The translations under genes were made by a program, and so were the position numbers. 37,163 nt of DNA from positions 15,363 to 52,525 of the forward strand of contig JADHZB010002075.1 of NCBI GenBank assembly GCA_015657535.1, written 5' to 3'. Below are positions 19,601 to 29,998 of this stretch, one piece after another. Numbering within the stretch: position 1 is the stretch's first letter; the number at the start of each line of letters is the position of its first letter. The notes under the pieces were generated by a model, which worked only from the letters and a program-made list of their open reading frames with translations, searched no databases and was not told where the DNA came from. This DNA is from Nephromyces sp. MM_2019. Its lineage: Eukaryota > Apicomplexa > Aconoidasida > Nephromycida.

Positions 19601-22600
19601 ACTTGAAATTTAGCCTAAGCAGAAACGAAGCATCAAGAAATGCAATGAAGCAGAAAGATCTTAGATTCTGGTTAATTTCTTTGAAGTGAAGAATCAATTC
19701 TTAGAAAAATTAACGAAATACTATTACTTATTAACTTAAGAAAACTGGCACACCTTCTATAAATTATATGGAAAAAGAATTTTTCCTGATATATTAGCAT
19801 GCAGCCTTTTTTCCTTTGAATATACGGTAGTGTCCCACTGCTCCTAATTATATGAGGTACCAAGTAATTTTCAATACTATTAATGCAACTATTAGGAGTG
19901 GTACTTCATAACTACCCAAGAGTACTAAAAGTTCCTTTACGCAATACCTTACCGTGCTCTCTAAGACTAATGGCTATAGCACTCATGTCACTACCAGCAA
20001 AGATTCCGTAAACTCCTTTATGGGAAGACATTGAAGCGTCAACAACTTTTAAATACTCGGTCATCACATCGTAGATGTTGCGCCCCTCAGCATCCTTAAC
20101 AAAGTTCTGCATTTTTCACATCATACTATTTCAATTTAGGGTTAAAGTGCTAAAATCGAACGATAAAAGCTATGTAGAGCAAAGTTTTTACACCAAAAAA
20201 TCTGATCTATTTCAATGATATTAATAGAACTTAATGTAATATTGTGAAAAAACCGATGAGATGCATGAATAACAAAATAAAATATTACTCTAGCAGAATA
20301 TCACGTGGTCTTGCAACGAAGCTCGAGTAGCAAAATAGCAGCGTCATGCGTCTTAGTAGAACCATGACGTGCTTTAAAAACCATACGGACAGTAAAATTC
20401 TTTTAGCTCGCCTTACAGAACTGGGCGAAAATTTTTTGACTAGAGTTTTCATTAAATTAACTACCCGCATTAATATTTTTTTTATGGATGCGCAACCGGA
20501 ATCAATGCCTACCTCTATATACGTAAGGATTGAACAAGCGGATAGTTTACCGCTGACTTTATGCAATTTCAATAGCAAATTCTCGTAAATACCTCAAGAA
20601 GGAAAGCTTTTCTTAAAAAAATTACCAACGGCATCCGATGTCTTTGAGAGTACATATTTCATCTCACAATACACAGAATACATGCATTTGCATCCACAAC
20701 AGGCCTATACATACTTTGTGTACGAGTACGGCCTAAAATTTCATAGATACATATATTACCAAATGCGAAAACTCTTTAGCATTCTTGAGCATCTTTCCAA
20801 TATCAATACCCTCATTTTGTAGTTTGGCACCCATAAGTATTTCATTGATCATCTGTTGACTAGGCCTTTCACTGTTTTCCATTCGTACACACCAAACAAG
20901 GGCTGCCCAAATGGATTGGGTGTAAGATAATTGATTCGTAGCATTAGCAGGCCACTTATGAGAGGAGAGCGTAATATCCCAAATAACCTGAAATTTGAGT
21001 ATTCCAAGAAGCAGGCGCTTTCATGTTATATGCATAGGATAGGTAACTTGATAACAGGCTGTAAAAAATATTCGCCTGGTAAATAATTCATCTTAGTACT
21101 AGAAGTAAACTCTTTTCCTTCTTGAAATTATTCTTTTGGGAGGACTTTCTTAAGTTTGTTGAACTACCATACGACCTACAGTTGAATAATGCAAAGTCTT
21201 TGTTACATTACTCATATCACTCGCCATCCCTCTACTATTCCTTTCAAGATACTAATTTGTATAGAGCGGAGTGTTCATGTTATGCTCCGAAGTGAAAAAT
21301 ATGCGAAAAAGCCAGGAATTATTTTATCTGCTCATAAAAATGCACATATTATGTAAGCTGTGCGGCATAAAGTGGAAAAAACCCATAGCAAGGAGCTAAT
21401 TCCCATGTGAAAATCGCCACTGGATCAGCCTGGTTATGAGTGTTCCTGGCTGCGTGACGTTTACTTAGCCTTTTTTTGTTATTTTTGCTGTTCTTTTGCC
21501 TAACCCCTTACTTTGACGTCATCATTTTCCCTAGATCTCCTTCTAGTTTTGCTGTGGCAAAATTAGCTTACTATTCTACTTGAGAGTAGTCATCACTTCA
21601 GTACTTAAATGAGATAATATCAAATGAATACGATGATAGCAACACTTGGAAAAGCTTTTTAACTGCATTTTTTTTGCGCATTTGAAAATTTAGTACTTTG
21701 TATTAGATATCGTTCACTTTTCATGCGTAGTACTTCTTGGTTGAGGATGCACACTTCTGCCTAAAAAAAGAATCCAGCAACTGCTATCGTACAAATTTGG
21801 ACATCTTGAAAATGCCTAGGGTATTTCTCTCGCTATGATGATAATACTAGCACTAATATACCATAATTGGTGCATGATGAAGAGATGCAAAATATGAGCA
21901 TTCAACTTTTTTGAAATGCTACAATCGAATAAGATATTCAGACCTTTTTACCTAGCGTACGCAGGAGAAGCCCAAGTACAAAATATAGCTGGGTCTCGCA
22001 CCTTGATTTGCCTTAAAAGTTCTTCCTCCGCTAGTCTACGTACATAAAAGTATTACTCAGGTACGCAATTTATTATTCCTTCTTTAATAAACTCTACATT
22101 ACTGCTATTCTGCATATACTCTAGTTTCTGATTATTCGACTCTAATTATATTAATTAGTTTACGAACCCCCTGACTCTTATCTTTCCGTGGAAAAAGCTA
22201 ATTTAGAAAACTTGCATCTTTATAGATTTTTGAAATCGACACCTGATTGCCACCGTCTGCCTGCATGGAGCTGCTATCCGAATCAGCTAGGCTATCGTCA
22301 GACGACGCCCTTGTGAAGTCTTTCAACTTTTTTAATTGAGAATATGCCACATCAATCCCAGTTTCTCGCATATTGTTAAGCCCAGTAAGCCCTACACATA
22401 TGTTTGGATAAGCGCACATATATGCATTCTAACGAAGAATCTAGGCTAAAAAGGAATACTTCTGCACTCGGTGGTAGAGTGGCTATTTGCCTTCTTTTCG
22501 TTCTTTGATACTCATTTTTGATTTCAAGGAAAAATTTCTGTCCCCTTACATGGGGGGATAAAATGAAACTTTGGAGCCCTATTTTACTTTATTCATGAGA

Positions 22601-23374
22601 GTCCATAAAAATAACGAATAACTTCGTGGTTTTTCAGTTTTAAGCGTGCCAAAAAATGACAATAACAGTATTTATGGCCTCTAAAACATCTTGCTTATTG
22701 CAATAAGGTGCTGAATAAAGAGTAGCTCATTATGAGGAGCGGGTTGAATGTTAGGGTCGGCTTGCGCAGCGCAACTTACTACCAGCCATTACCAAGGGTC
22801 CTTTATCAATGAAGTTGATATACCCTCAGCATGCAGTGAATTAATACGATTGAGACCGAGTGGCGCTGCGATGGCAGTAAGGGGCATATATTATATTCGA
22901 AGTATACAACAGAAGTTTTTTTTTTAAACCGTTCATGAGTAGTTTTCTGCAGCAGCTCCAAAGTTTGTATATGTTAGCCGAACTATGGGTCCTACCTGCA
23001 TCAATTGCTTTGGATACGCTCGAGGTCCCATTTTGCCCGGATGCGCTTTTTCCTAACCTTGAGAAGGAGCAGCAGTTTTCGATGCTTAGTAATATGCTCC
23101 AAGGAAACACCGAATTAAGACTTGGGTTATCTTCCCCAGAGTGAGATTTGATATTACTCCCTACAGGCGGATTGTGAGCACCGACCCCTTTACCTCGCTT
23201 GTAAACACTCTTTCGCCCTCCAAAAAGGGTATCATCATCTGACCCTTCTTTCCCATGATTTCTGTCGATATAGCTGTCCAGGGAGTCAGCTGAGAAAGTC
23301 CCCGAAGTGTTAGCATACTGAGGAAGCTCGAAGAATGGGTTGTAGGCTCCACTGTCACTCGAGGTTAAAGACAT
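16658..23374 (-). CDS. Gene B: MAPR / cytochrome-b5-like heme-binding domain protein, 12 exons
   Basis: Minus-strand exons in transcript order: 23374-23194, 23084-23058, 22865-22824, 22391-22243, 20987-20760, 20106-19953, 18986-18946, 18676-18618, 17842-17800, 17275-17236, 16785-16753, 16698-16658. All have GT...AG borders, the phases match, and the total is 1,038 nt (345 residues plus TAA). Residues about 220-223 read IYDV and 240-249 GVYGIFAGSD. These match the V-Y-D-V and YGVFAGxDxS signatures of membrane-associated progesterone-receptor-like proteins, in which the Tyr of the second motif is a heme ligand in PGRMC1. The following exons add an amphipathic helix and a charged tail (AERDKERLEEEARK). 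Residues 1-209 are Ser/Asp-rich and unrecognised; no clear N-terminal anchor helix is seen. The ATG at 23374 has a good context (AAAAATG), with another in-frame ATG at 23404. Confidence 0.6.
17651..17704. repeat. Two-copy 27-bp tandem repeat in a gene B intron
   Basis: The units 17651-17677 and 17678-17704 both follow ATGGTA(C/G)TAATA(T/C)TTATAT and differ at four positions. It is intronic and of no evident function. Confidence 0.85.
19953..20106 (-). CDS. Gene B exon 6: MAPR heme-binding core
   Basis: The exon runs from AATGCAG|AAC to GAGCACG|GTAAGG (phase 0 to phase 1). It holds both signature blocks, IYDV and YGIFAGSDMS, separated by about five residues more than in PGRMC1. The Tyr before GIFAG is retained; the other PGRMC1 Tyr in the RKFYG segment has no obvious counterpart. 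In this family the domain binds heme and often partners with cytochrome P450s or other membrane enzymes. That role is inferred here, not seen. Confidence 0.65.
20760..20987 (-). CDS. Gene B exon 5
   Basis: A 228-nt, phase 0-0 exon with acceptor AATTTCAG|GTT and donor CATTTG|GTAATA. It encodes 76 residues beginning VIWDITLSSHKWP and containing SIWAALVWCVRMENSERPS and GAKLQNEGIDIGKMLKNAKE. It looks like an alpha-helical soluble region. I do not recognise a domain. It lies directly before the heme-binding exon. Confidence 0.65.
22243..22391 (-). CDS. Gene B exon 4
   Basis: A 149-nt exon, phase 1 to 0, from TGTGTAG|GG to AATCAG|GTGTCG. It encodes LTGLNNMRETGIDVAYSQLK, then a Ser/Asp-rich stretch and a polar end, QADGGNQ. 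No known domain is seen. The long intron that follows (20988-22242) shows no further exon. Confidence 0.62.
22824..23374 (-). CDS. Gene B exons 1-3 (N-terminus)
   Basis: Exon 1 (23374-23194) encodes MSLTSSDSGAYNPFFELPQ and an acidic GSDDDTLFGGRKSVYKR end. Exon 2 is a 27-nt microexon (23084-23058, ASKTAAPSQ). Exon 3 is 42 nt (22865-22824, PLGLNRINSLHAE). All junctions are phase 1. Two further possible microexons, 23018-22996 and 22955-22900, have reasonable sites but break the phase, so I left them out. The exact start is uncertain, because a coding-like frame continues upstream to about 23517. Confidence 0.45.
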
Positions 23375-26300
23375 TTTTGGTACCTCCAGTGGTACGGCTA
23401 ACATTCACCTCGGAATTTAACTTTACGCCTTCCTCTTCTTCCTTTTTTGTTAAAAAAGGGTTCAGGGTAGGTCGACAACACCATAGTAACCAGTCATTCA
23501 CTAGACGAATGCCGTAATTTAAAAAAAAGAGTATTGGCTCACTTGACTTCGAAGAAAATCCAATATTATACGGCGATATCCCGATGAAGCGAAAAATATT
23601 TGACTTTAAGATTTAAACAATTTATAAATTAGCAGTTTATCCAGATTTTTTGAGTAAAGCAATTCATTGATAACCCCCATGTTTTATGCCTTATCTAAGT
23701 AGTCTGTATCAGTTGCCCCCCCGGGAGAAGCTGCATCCTATTCAGTTAGGAAATCTTCCTTTTGCAGCAAAGTATCTCACGCTGCTTTAAGCTTTGAAGC
23801 AAAATAAAATTTTTAATATATTTGAGCGGATTAAAACTATACGGGCTTCATATGAGATTCCTATTTCCCCGATAGCGTACCAATCCATGGGAATCTATAC
23901 AAAAATGGCGGATAAACTCCAACAGGTATATAATGTTCATTCCTTTCAATCCTATAACTGCTTTGCACTGCCCACTTAATTTCCATTTTAGTATTTATTA
24001 CTTAGTAGATACCCTGATTTGCTAAAACTAACTATCTTATTGCATGAAGAGCATTTTTCCGTTTCATAATCGTTGCATCTAGGTATTTCTCACTTCGGTA
24101 AGTACCACGAGAGGGTAGAATTCAAAACGGCTTCAAGTATAAAATGAAACTCCAATTACAAAAAAATAAAGTAAGAATTATCTTTCAGAAAATTTTTTTA
24201 TTCCCTTACTTCTTTTCTTAACCTCTACTTTTCTGCTAATGTGAAATAACTGTCAATCTGCTATAAGCTAAAATGAGCGTAGCATGCAGCTGCAATCAAT
24301 AATTTACCGAAGTCCCAGCCTTCAGTTTTTGAGTGCCCCTGAAGATAAGTCTGCACTTGTAGAGAATACCTCTCGGCTATCTTTCAGCAATAGTAAGAAT
24401 CGAACTAGTACCAATGCTGATATCCTTGCGCCCATTCACGAAAAAATACGATTAAATGGGGAATATCCTCTAGGCTCTAACGATCAAACCTTTATTACTA
24501 TCTATAATGATGAAATTAATTTTCGTTTAGTCGCAGTAAAGCAAACTTTAGTTTGAACATCACGCCCAATATGATGCACACTTTCATTGGGGGTAGATAT
24601 AGTAATTTCCATTAAAATACTCCTGCTGCACGAAAGCGTAGCTCTTGGATAGTACTTAAAAATGTGACTTAAAAGTTGCACATCCCGTAAAATACTAACA
24701 TTTCCTAATAATGGCTTGCGGACGCTAGCAGTATTTCCAGGAGAAGAGGAGAAGACCAAAAATAGTTGTATCTTCAGTTATATTTGAATTTTCGCGTTAT
24801 CACTAGTATCAAAATGATGCTGTGCACTCTGCTCTATGAATTGCAACAGCTAAACATTTTTATTCTCATCCCGTGGGGTAAAGTCTGCTGTGTTTCCCTT
24901 CTTTCTAGTACTTAGCAGGCCCACTAGTAGCAGGAACGAGATGCAATGATACTATTAGATCCTTCGATGAGATATAGATAAAAAATACGGCGCGTTGCTG
25001 CAGTTTTAGATGTTCTATATAGGCTCCCTTATAAGCACGAAATTTGGGTTTTAAAGGGGCGCTGCTTTTTGTGTGACAAGCATGTAGCCACTTCCACACC
25101 AAAGGAATTTTGTTTTCGTTTAAGTCACTGCAGGCTAGGTTAAGATTACAGATGCTCTTTTGACTCTGTATTACCTAGGAGGTTACACAACTGCCCATTA
25201 CAAGCATAAGCCTGTTGTAGCATATACAAACAGGGCAAAGCTGACCTGCAAGAGCTTGCTACTACACACAGAGAGATGAGCTATCAAGGGAAGCAACAAT
25301 TGTACGCTATGCTTTCCAAAAACGACCGGAAAAAGAAGCCGCAATGCGAGAAAAAGAACTTTTACCCCATTAGTGCTTTATAGCAAGCCACTGTGTCAAT
25401 AAAAAACTGAGCATAGTAGTGGCTCCCGTGATGAATTGATGCCCAACATAAGAAGGCTGCTATCTATATATATCTTAATCATTCTATGTGAGCAACTCGT
25501 TTCACATGCGAAATTTACGTGCGTGGAATCAAGTTACATATATAATATAGATTATCTTCCTACTCTACCACGCTATTGCAACACCGCTATGATAAGATTG
25601 ATTTGCGGTGTGTTGCGCAGGTACCTTAGTTATGAACGCTGACCTCGTTTTTAGCCGGAAGGAAGGCGTTGTATCGTCGAAGGTGCGTATGAATTGCGTG
25701 CACACTCTAGTCGTGAGGCTGGACCAAGTATCAAACCAGAAGTATAGCCTTTCATTATCACAGGTGCCTATGGGATCGGTAGACTCCTGCGCATGGCGAC
25801 GTGGCAAGTGATAGGGCACTGCCTAGAGCTGCACTGCATATAAATTGATGAAAGGATTCAAAACAGTCACTATGCGCCGTTCCAACAAGCGATGCTTCAC
25901 CGATAGTATTTATGTGATGGATGAAACGTTATGTTTTTCTTTATGAGCTCTGTGTATGCGCTGTATAAGTGATTAAAGCCGGTTATCCCTAGGCCAAAAA
26001 GAGCAATACCTACGTGATATATATGTAATTTGTAAATGAAGATACGAGATCCAGCGAGAGATAAAGTCACAAGATAAGCATAAGAGTTGAAAATAAACTA
26101 ATTTAACTGCGATAAATGCACTTTTGCAGTGGCGAAAACGATATCACAGAGTTATACTACTTATAATTATTGCTGATTTCTCGGAGCAGCGGCTACACAC
26201 TCGTACTACACGTTGCTCACGTTTTGAAGCCACATCCCTGAAGCGTTGAATCGGTAGAAAAGACCTCCTATAAACCTTTTAAAGACATTTAGTTAATACA

Positions 26301-26645
26301 GAAGTCATGCTTACAATATGGATGACTAAGTAATGCAGCACTCACGGGCAAACCCATCATCCAACTTACTATTCCATTACCAGACGTATGCACTGTAAAT
26401 CCAAGTTTTTAATAGATCTAGCACATTTATTTCTAGCGGTACTCCTCTTACCATGTTTTTAAACATGCTTAAGAGATGAAAAAAATGAGCGGTCGTCCGG
26501 CTTGACTATATAATATATGTGTGTGTCCAATGAGTATACATAGGGTACGTATCAGCTTAACACAACAGAGTCACGAGGTTATACTTTCGTACCTAGTTAT
26601 TGCGAGAGTTGCTAGTGGGCTATGTCAACTCAGAAGTTCTGTGTA
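23375..26645. other. Region upstream of gene B; no supported gene
   Basis: It should hold the gene B promoter, but no motif is recognisable. Overlapping open frames on both strands at 24284-24759 (90 codons plus, 85 codons minus) and 25436-25819 look partly protein-like. None has a convincing start, splice chain or family motif. Confidence 0.4.
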
Positions 26646-26856
26646 CTGATTGATACCATTGGGAAGAGTCTAGATGAAAAAAGATGTGAGTAAACATACA
26701 TATGGACCACTAAAGGTGTACTTGTAGATAATAATAGTCCTCATGCTTCTAGCGGACTGACTGGTACCGTTGAAAAGAGCCTAGAAAAAACACATGAGTA
26801 AACATGCATGTATACCACTAAAGATCTACTTCTAGATAATAATATTCCTCAAGCTC
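26646..26856. repeat. Imperfect tandem duplication of about 105-111 bp
   Basis: Copy 1 (26646-26756) and copy 2 (26757-26856) share ACTGA(T/C)TG(A/G)TACC, GAGTAAACAT, ACCACTAAAG and TAGATAATAAT in the same order. Copy 2 has small deletions. The unit ends are approximate. No coding potential is shared between copies. Confidence 0.85.
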
Positions 26857-29800
26857 ATAAATAATAATGCAGCACAATTGTGCACACACTTGAGGGCTGT
26901 ATATATTGCTTATATCTCATCTTAAGGTTTCAGCTAAATAATGTAGAACTGTGTTCTTGGTAGTCACAAGCTAGCCCTTAATGCGTATCCCCCGCGAGGT
27001 TGCTGCCCTAGTGCTAGGCTACTTGAAGCAGTGCTTCTTGTATTATCATTTTCGGTTTAGGTTTGCTCCCTTTATAAAATTTTACTTTACCCGTGTGGTG
27101 AAAGCTAGCATTAAACGAGTGATTCCAGTAGGACCTACGGAGCAAAAGCTATATTTCACCTAACAACCTCAACCAACTTGACTTATATCCTCGGAAGCAG
27201 ATTGAGTGTAAGCATGCGTATTATATACGGGAGTATTAGAGTATGTGCACCGCTATGTAATTTGAATTCCGGTAAGAAGATTCGATGTGCCTATCCTTCT
27301 ATCTCTATAAGCTATCGGTATCGCATGGATTTATAATATGAACTGAATAAAATCTCATTCTTAAGTCGAAATACAATAGATAATTCGATTATGTAGCTAA
27401 GTCGTTACAAACACCAAACAATAATGGTTTGTACCTCCTTTCCTCTTGCGCCGATATGAGGTAAGTATCATGTATGTATATATATGCGCGTTCATTATGT
27501 CACCAATATATCCATTCGTTGACTACTGCTAGTGTGAATAGACGTTTTTCCTCGTTTATATCCCGCAAACTATACACTCCTCTAACATTATGACCACAAA
27601 CCAGATTAGTTCTAGATCCATACATATATTTACGTGTATATACATTTACATATGTACGTAGCTGTGCATCCGTTAAGTATACATATATATGCCTACTACT
27701 TTTACTATACATATCGCTCTCATTTTCTTCCTTCTAAGCCATAGGAAAGCTAATACATAATCTATTGTGTGGTACTTGGGTCAGTCCATGAAATTAAGTA
27801 GCGTATGCAAAAGGAGTGGCAGCTATATCTCCTGAAGTGACTTTTAATTGCTACAGGAATATTCTCTATTGCCATATGGTATAATTGATAGTGAAGCTGC
27901 GTTAAATGTATGAACTCCGTAGCGCTTTGGTCGAAAATCAGAAAGAAGGAAAAAAGGTTATCAATTCTATACCGCTTCCGCATGTGTTTGAATCATAATT
28001 TGCTGGCAGTTTGCCAGGCTGTAGATATGTATATATTATAAATATGTAAGTCGAAAAGAAAGAGAGAGGTAAGAAGCATGCAACCACCATGAGGTCACTG
28101 TCAGCTGACAGGTCATCTTACCGGACACGCAGCAACTCACTTAATCGATACATATAGGGGCTACTAGCTACAAAACATCAGAAGTAATCACGCATTAAGG
28201 ACTATCCATAAGGGAATCACTTTACCAAGGCTATCTAAAGTAGACTCTGCATGGCATATACTCCAACCCAGATACTGAAGCAGCGAAGTTGTATGGTACC
28301 GAAAGGCTAAACTTAACACAAATACAGGGCTCAAACCGAGTTTATCTCCTGTTATGATCACTGTGTTTGAGCACTCATTTTCTCAGCAGAACTATTGTGT
28401 TACTCCGGAGCTTAAGTACTCGCGTAAAAATGTATGCTAAATCTAACAAGAGAATGTGTGTGGAATATTTATAAAGTAGTCCTTTTGCTAGCTGCTGCTT
28501 TGTAGCTGGGGTGGTAAAAAATTATTTGGTGGCATGCGGACTTTTTTGCTCAGCAAAAGCGTGCGCATCAAGAAATAAGCCAATTATAAATAGCTTAGGT
28601 AGCGTGAATTTCACGTCCAAATGCTATGCTACTTTGGTGGAGACGCAGGCAGCAGTGCATAATGTCATTTCCTACTTATTTCCCCAAGGGGAGTCCAGAA
28701 GGATGTGGTAGTTTTTCCTTGGAAGTTGATGATTAAAGCTATCATAAAAAAGTGTTATTCGCCATGTGAAAACTTATCTATGCAAAAGCATTTGCTTAGA
28801 TGTACCACTTGCAATCTTCCTCACATAGCCACTGCGTTTCAATAGCTGCTGAGAAAATACTAGTCCTCGAGGATTACTTCACATTCCAGCCAATGAAAAA
28901 TGCACTCTTTTCAAATCATAGAGCTTATGAATACTTCAACGAAAAGCTTCTTTAAAAAGGGGTACGCGTAATACCCGGGGTATTATCTTAGCTACCACAA
29001 CCCATAGGTTCAGAACTTTTTATCTCCTTATTCACAGGCTCTAATACTAGAGGATAAAGCAGCACTGAGATTATTGATATCACAACGCGAAAGCTTGCAT
29101 TGAAGAAGCTTCAGCAAAAAAAAAAGATACCTGATGAATATGCATTGGCAACAACTAGAGGAGCTTTAGAGAAATGATGAAATAACAAATTTTCAGCCGA
29201 AGATGATTGGCGTACTACAAAGAAGATGCAGTCATTTACTTGTTCCGACGTTTCCACGAGAAGACTTAAGGGAAGATCGCCAGCTTAGGGTCTCTTTGGG
29301 GTGTGCAAGGCGTATATACGTGCAATATACCTGCAAAAGTACTGATATAATGATATATGATTCAACAAAGAATCCAACAAAGAAGCAATAGATAGCAAGT
29401 ACATAAGCACATGTAAGAGAGGACGAAACACACACACATCCACATGGTGCTGAAAGAGCACCGCTATACAATCTACGTATTTCAGGAGCATAATAAGTTT
29501 ATTGCAAGAAGTGCAAATGGTACTCTTTGGTGCCACAGCTTATTGCTGAGGCAGCTAGAAGGGAGAATCCTTCCCTCAAAAACTACAATATAATAAAGTA
29601 GAGCAGAGAGGGCCTCTTAGGGATTACTTGAAGAAGTGCACTTCAGTGTGTGCTCTTCCAGACCCAGCGTACTTAAATAAAGTTTTGTCAATATCAATTG
29701 TGAATGATAACCTGATAAATGATTCACAAATATCCACCTAGTAATAGTTTTCGAGAAACCTATATACATCAAAATATAAGAGCAAAGATATTGGAGAAAG

Positions 29801-29998
29801 TGATACATATGAGGACAGGAGAGGCTCCAGATTCACACAAGAAGTAAATATCTCCAGCTACACACGCACCAAGTAAAGCATAGTATCTTGTCTGATGAAG
29901 GGCGTTGACTGATTCGGGCACGAAAGACGGGGATTACCTACTTTTCACAGTTATGTGCTGTCTTGCACTAATGCCATTAGCCTTGCAAGTTGCGTAAA
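26857..29998. other. Region upstream of gene C; no defensible gene
   Basis: Mostly AT-rich sequence. A 14-bp perfect palindrome lies at 28098-28111. From about 28900 to 29870 several plus-strand frames are open for 30-60 codons and read as protein-like, but they change frame and stop repeatedly. This is compatible with a decayed gene or with chance. The gene C promoter and any 5' UTR must lie here. Confidence 0.4.

Noticed and set aside
20305..20399. Protein-like minus-strand segment (NFTVRMVFKARHG...) between gene B exons 5 and 6
   Set aside because: It would sit where the MAPR N-terminal strand belongs, but no donor gives the phase needed to join exon 6.
22900..23018. Two extra microexons for gene B (AYPKQLMQ and LLQKTTHERF)
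   Set aside because: Splice sites are acceptable, but including them breaks the phase to the exon at 22865; exon 2 joins that exon directly.
24284..24759. Overlapping 85-90 codon open frames on both strands
   Set aside because: Both look partly protein-like, but neither has a splice chain or family signature; chance cannot be excluded.
25436..25819. Cluster of open frames on both strands
   Set aside because: No start, splice or motif support, and overlapping frames on opposite strands point to chance.
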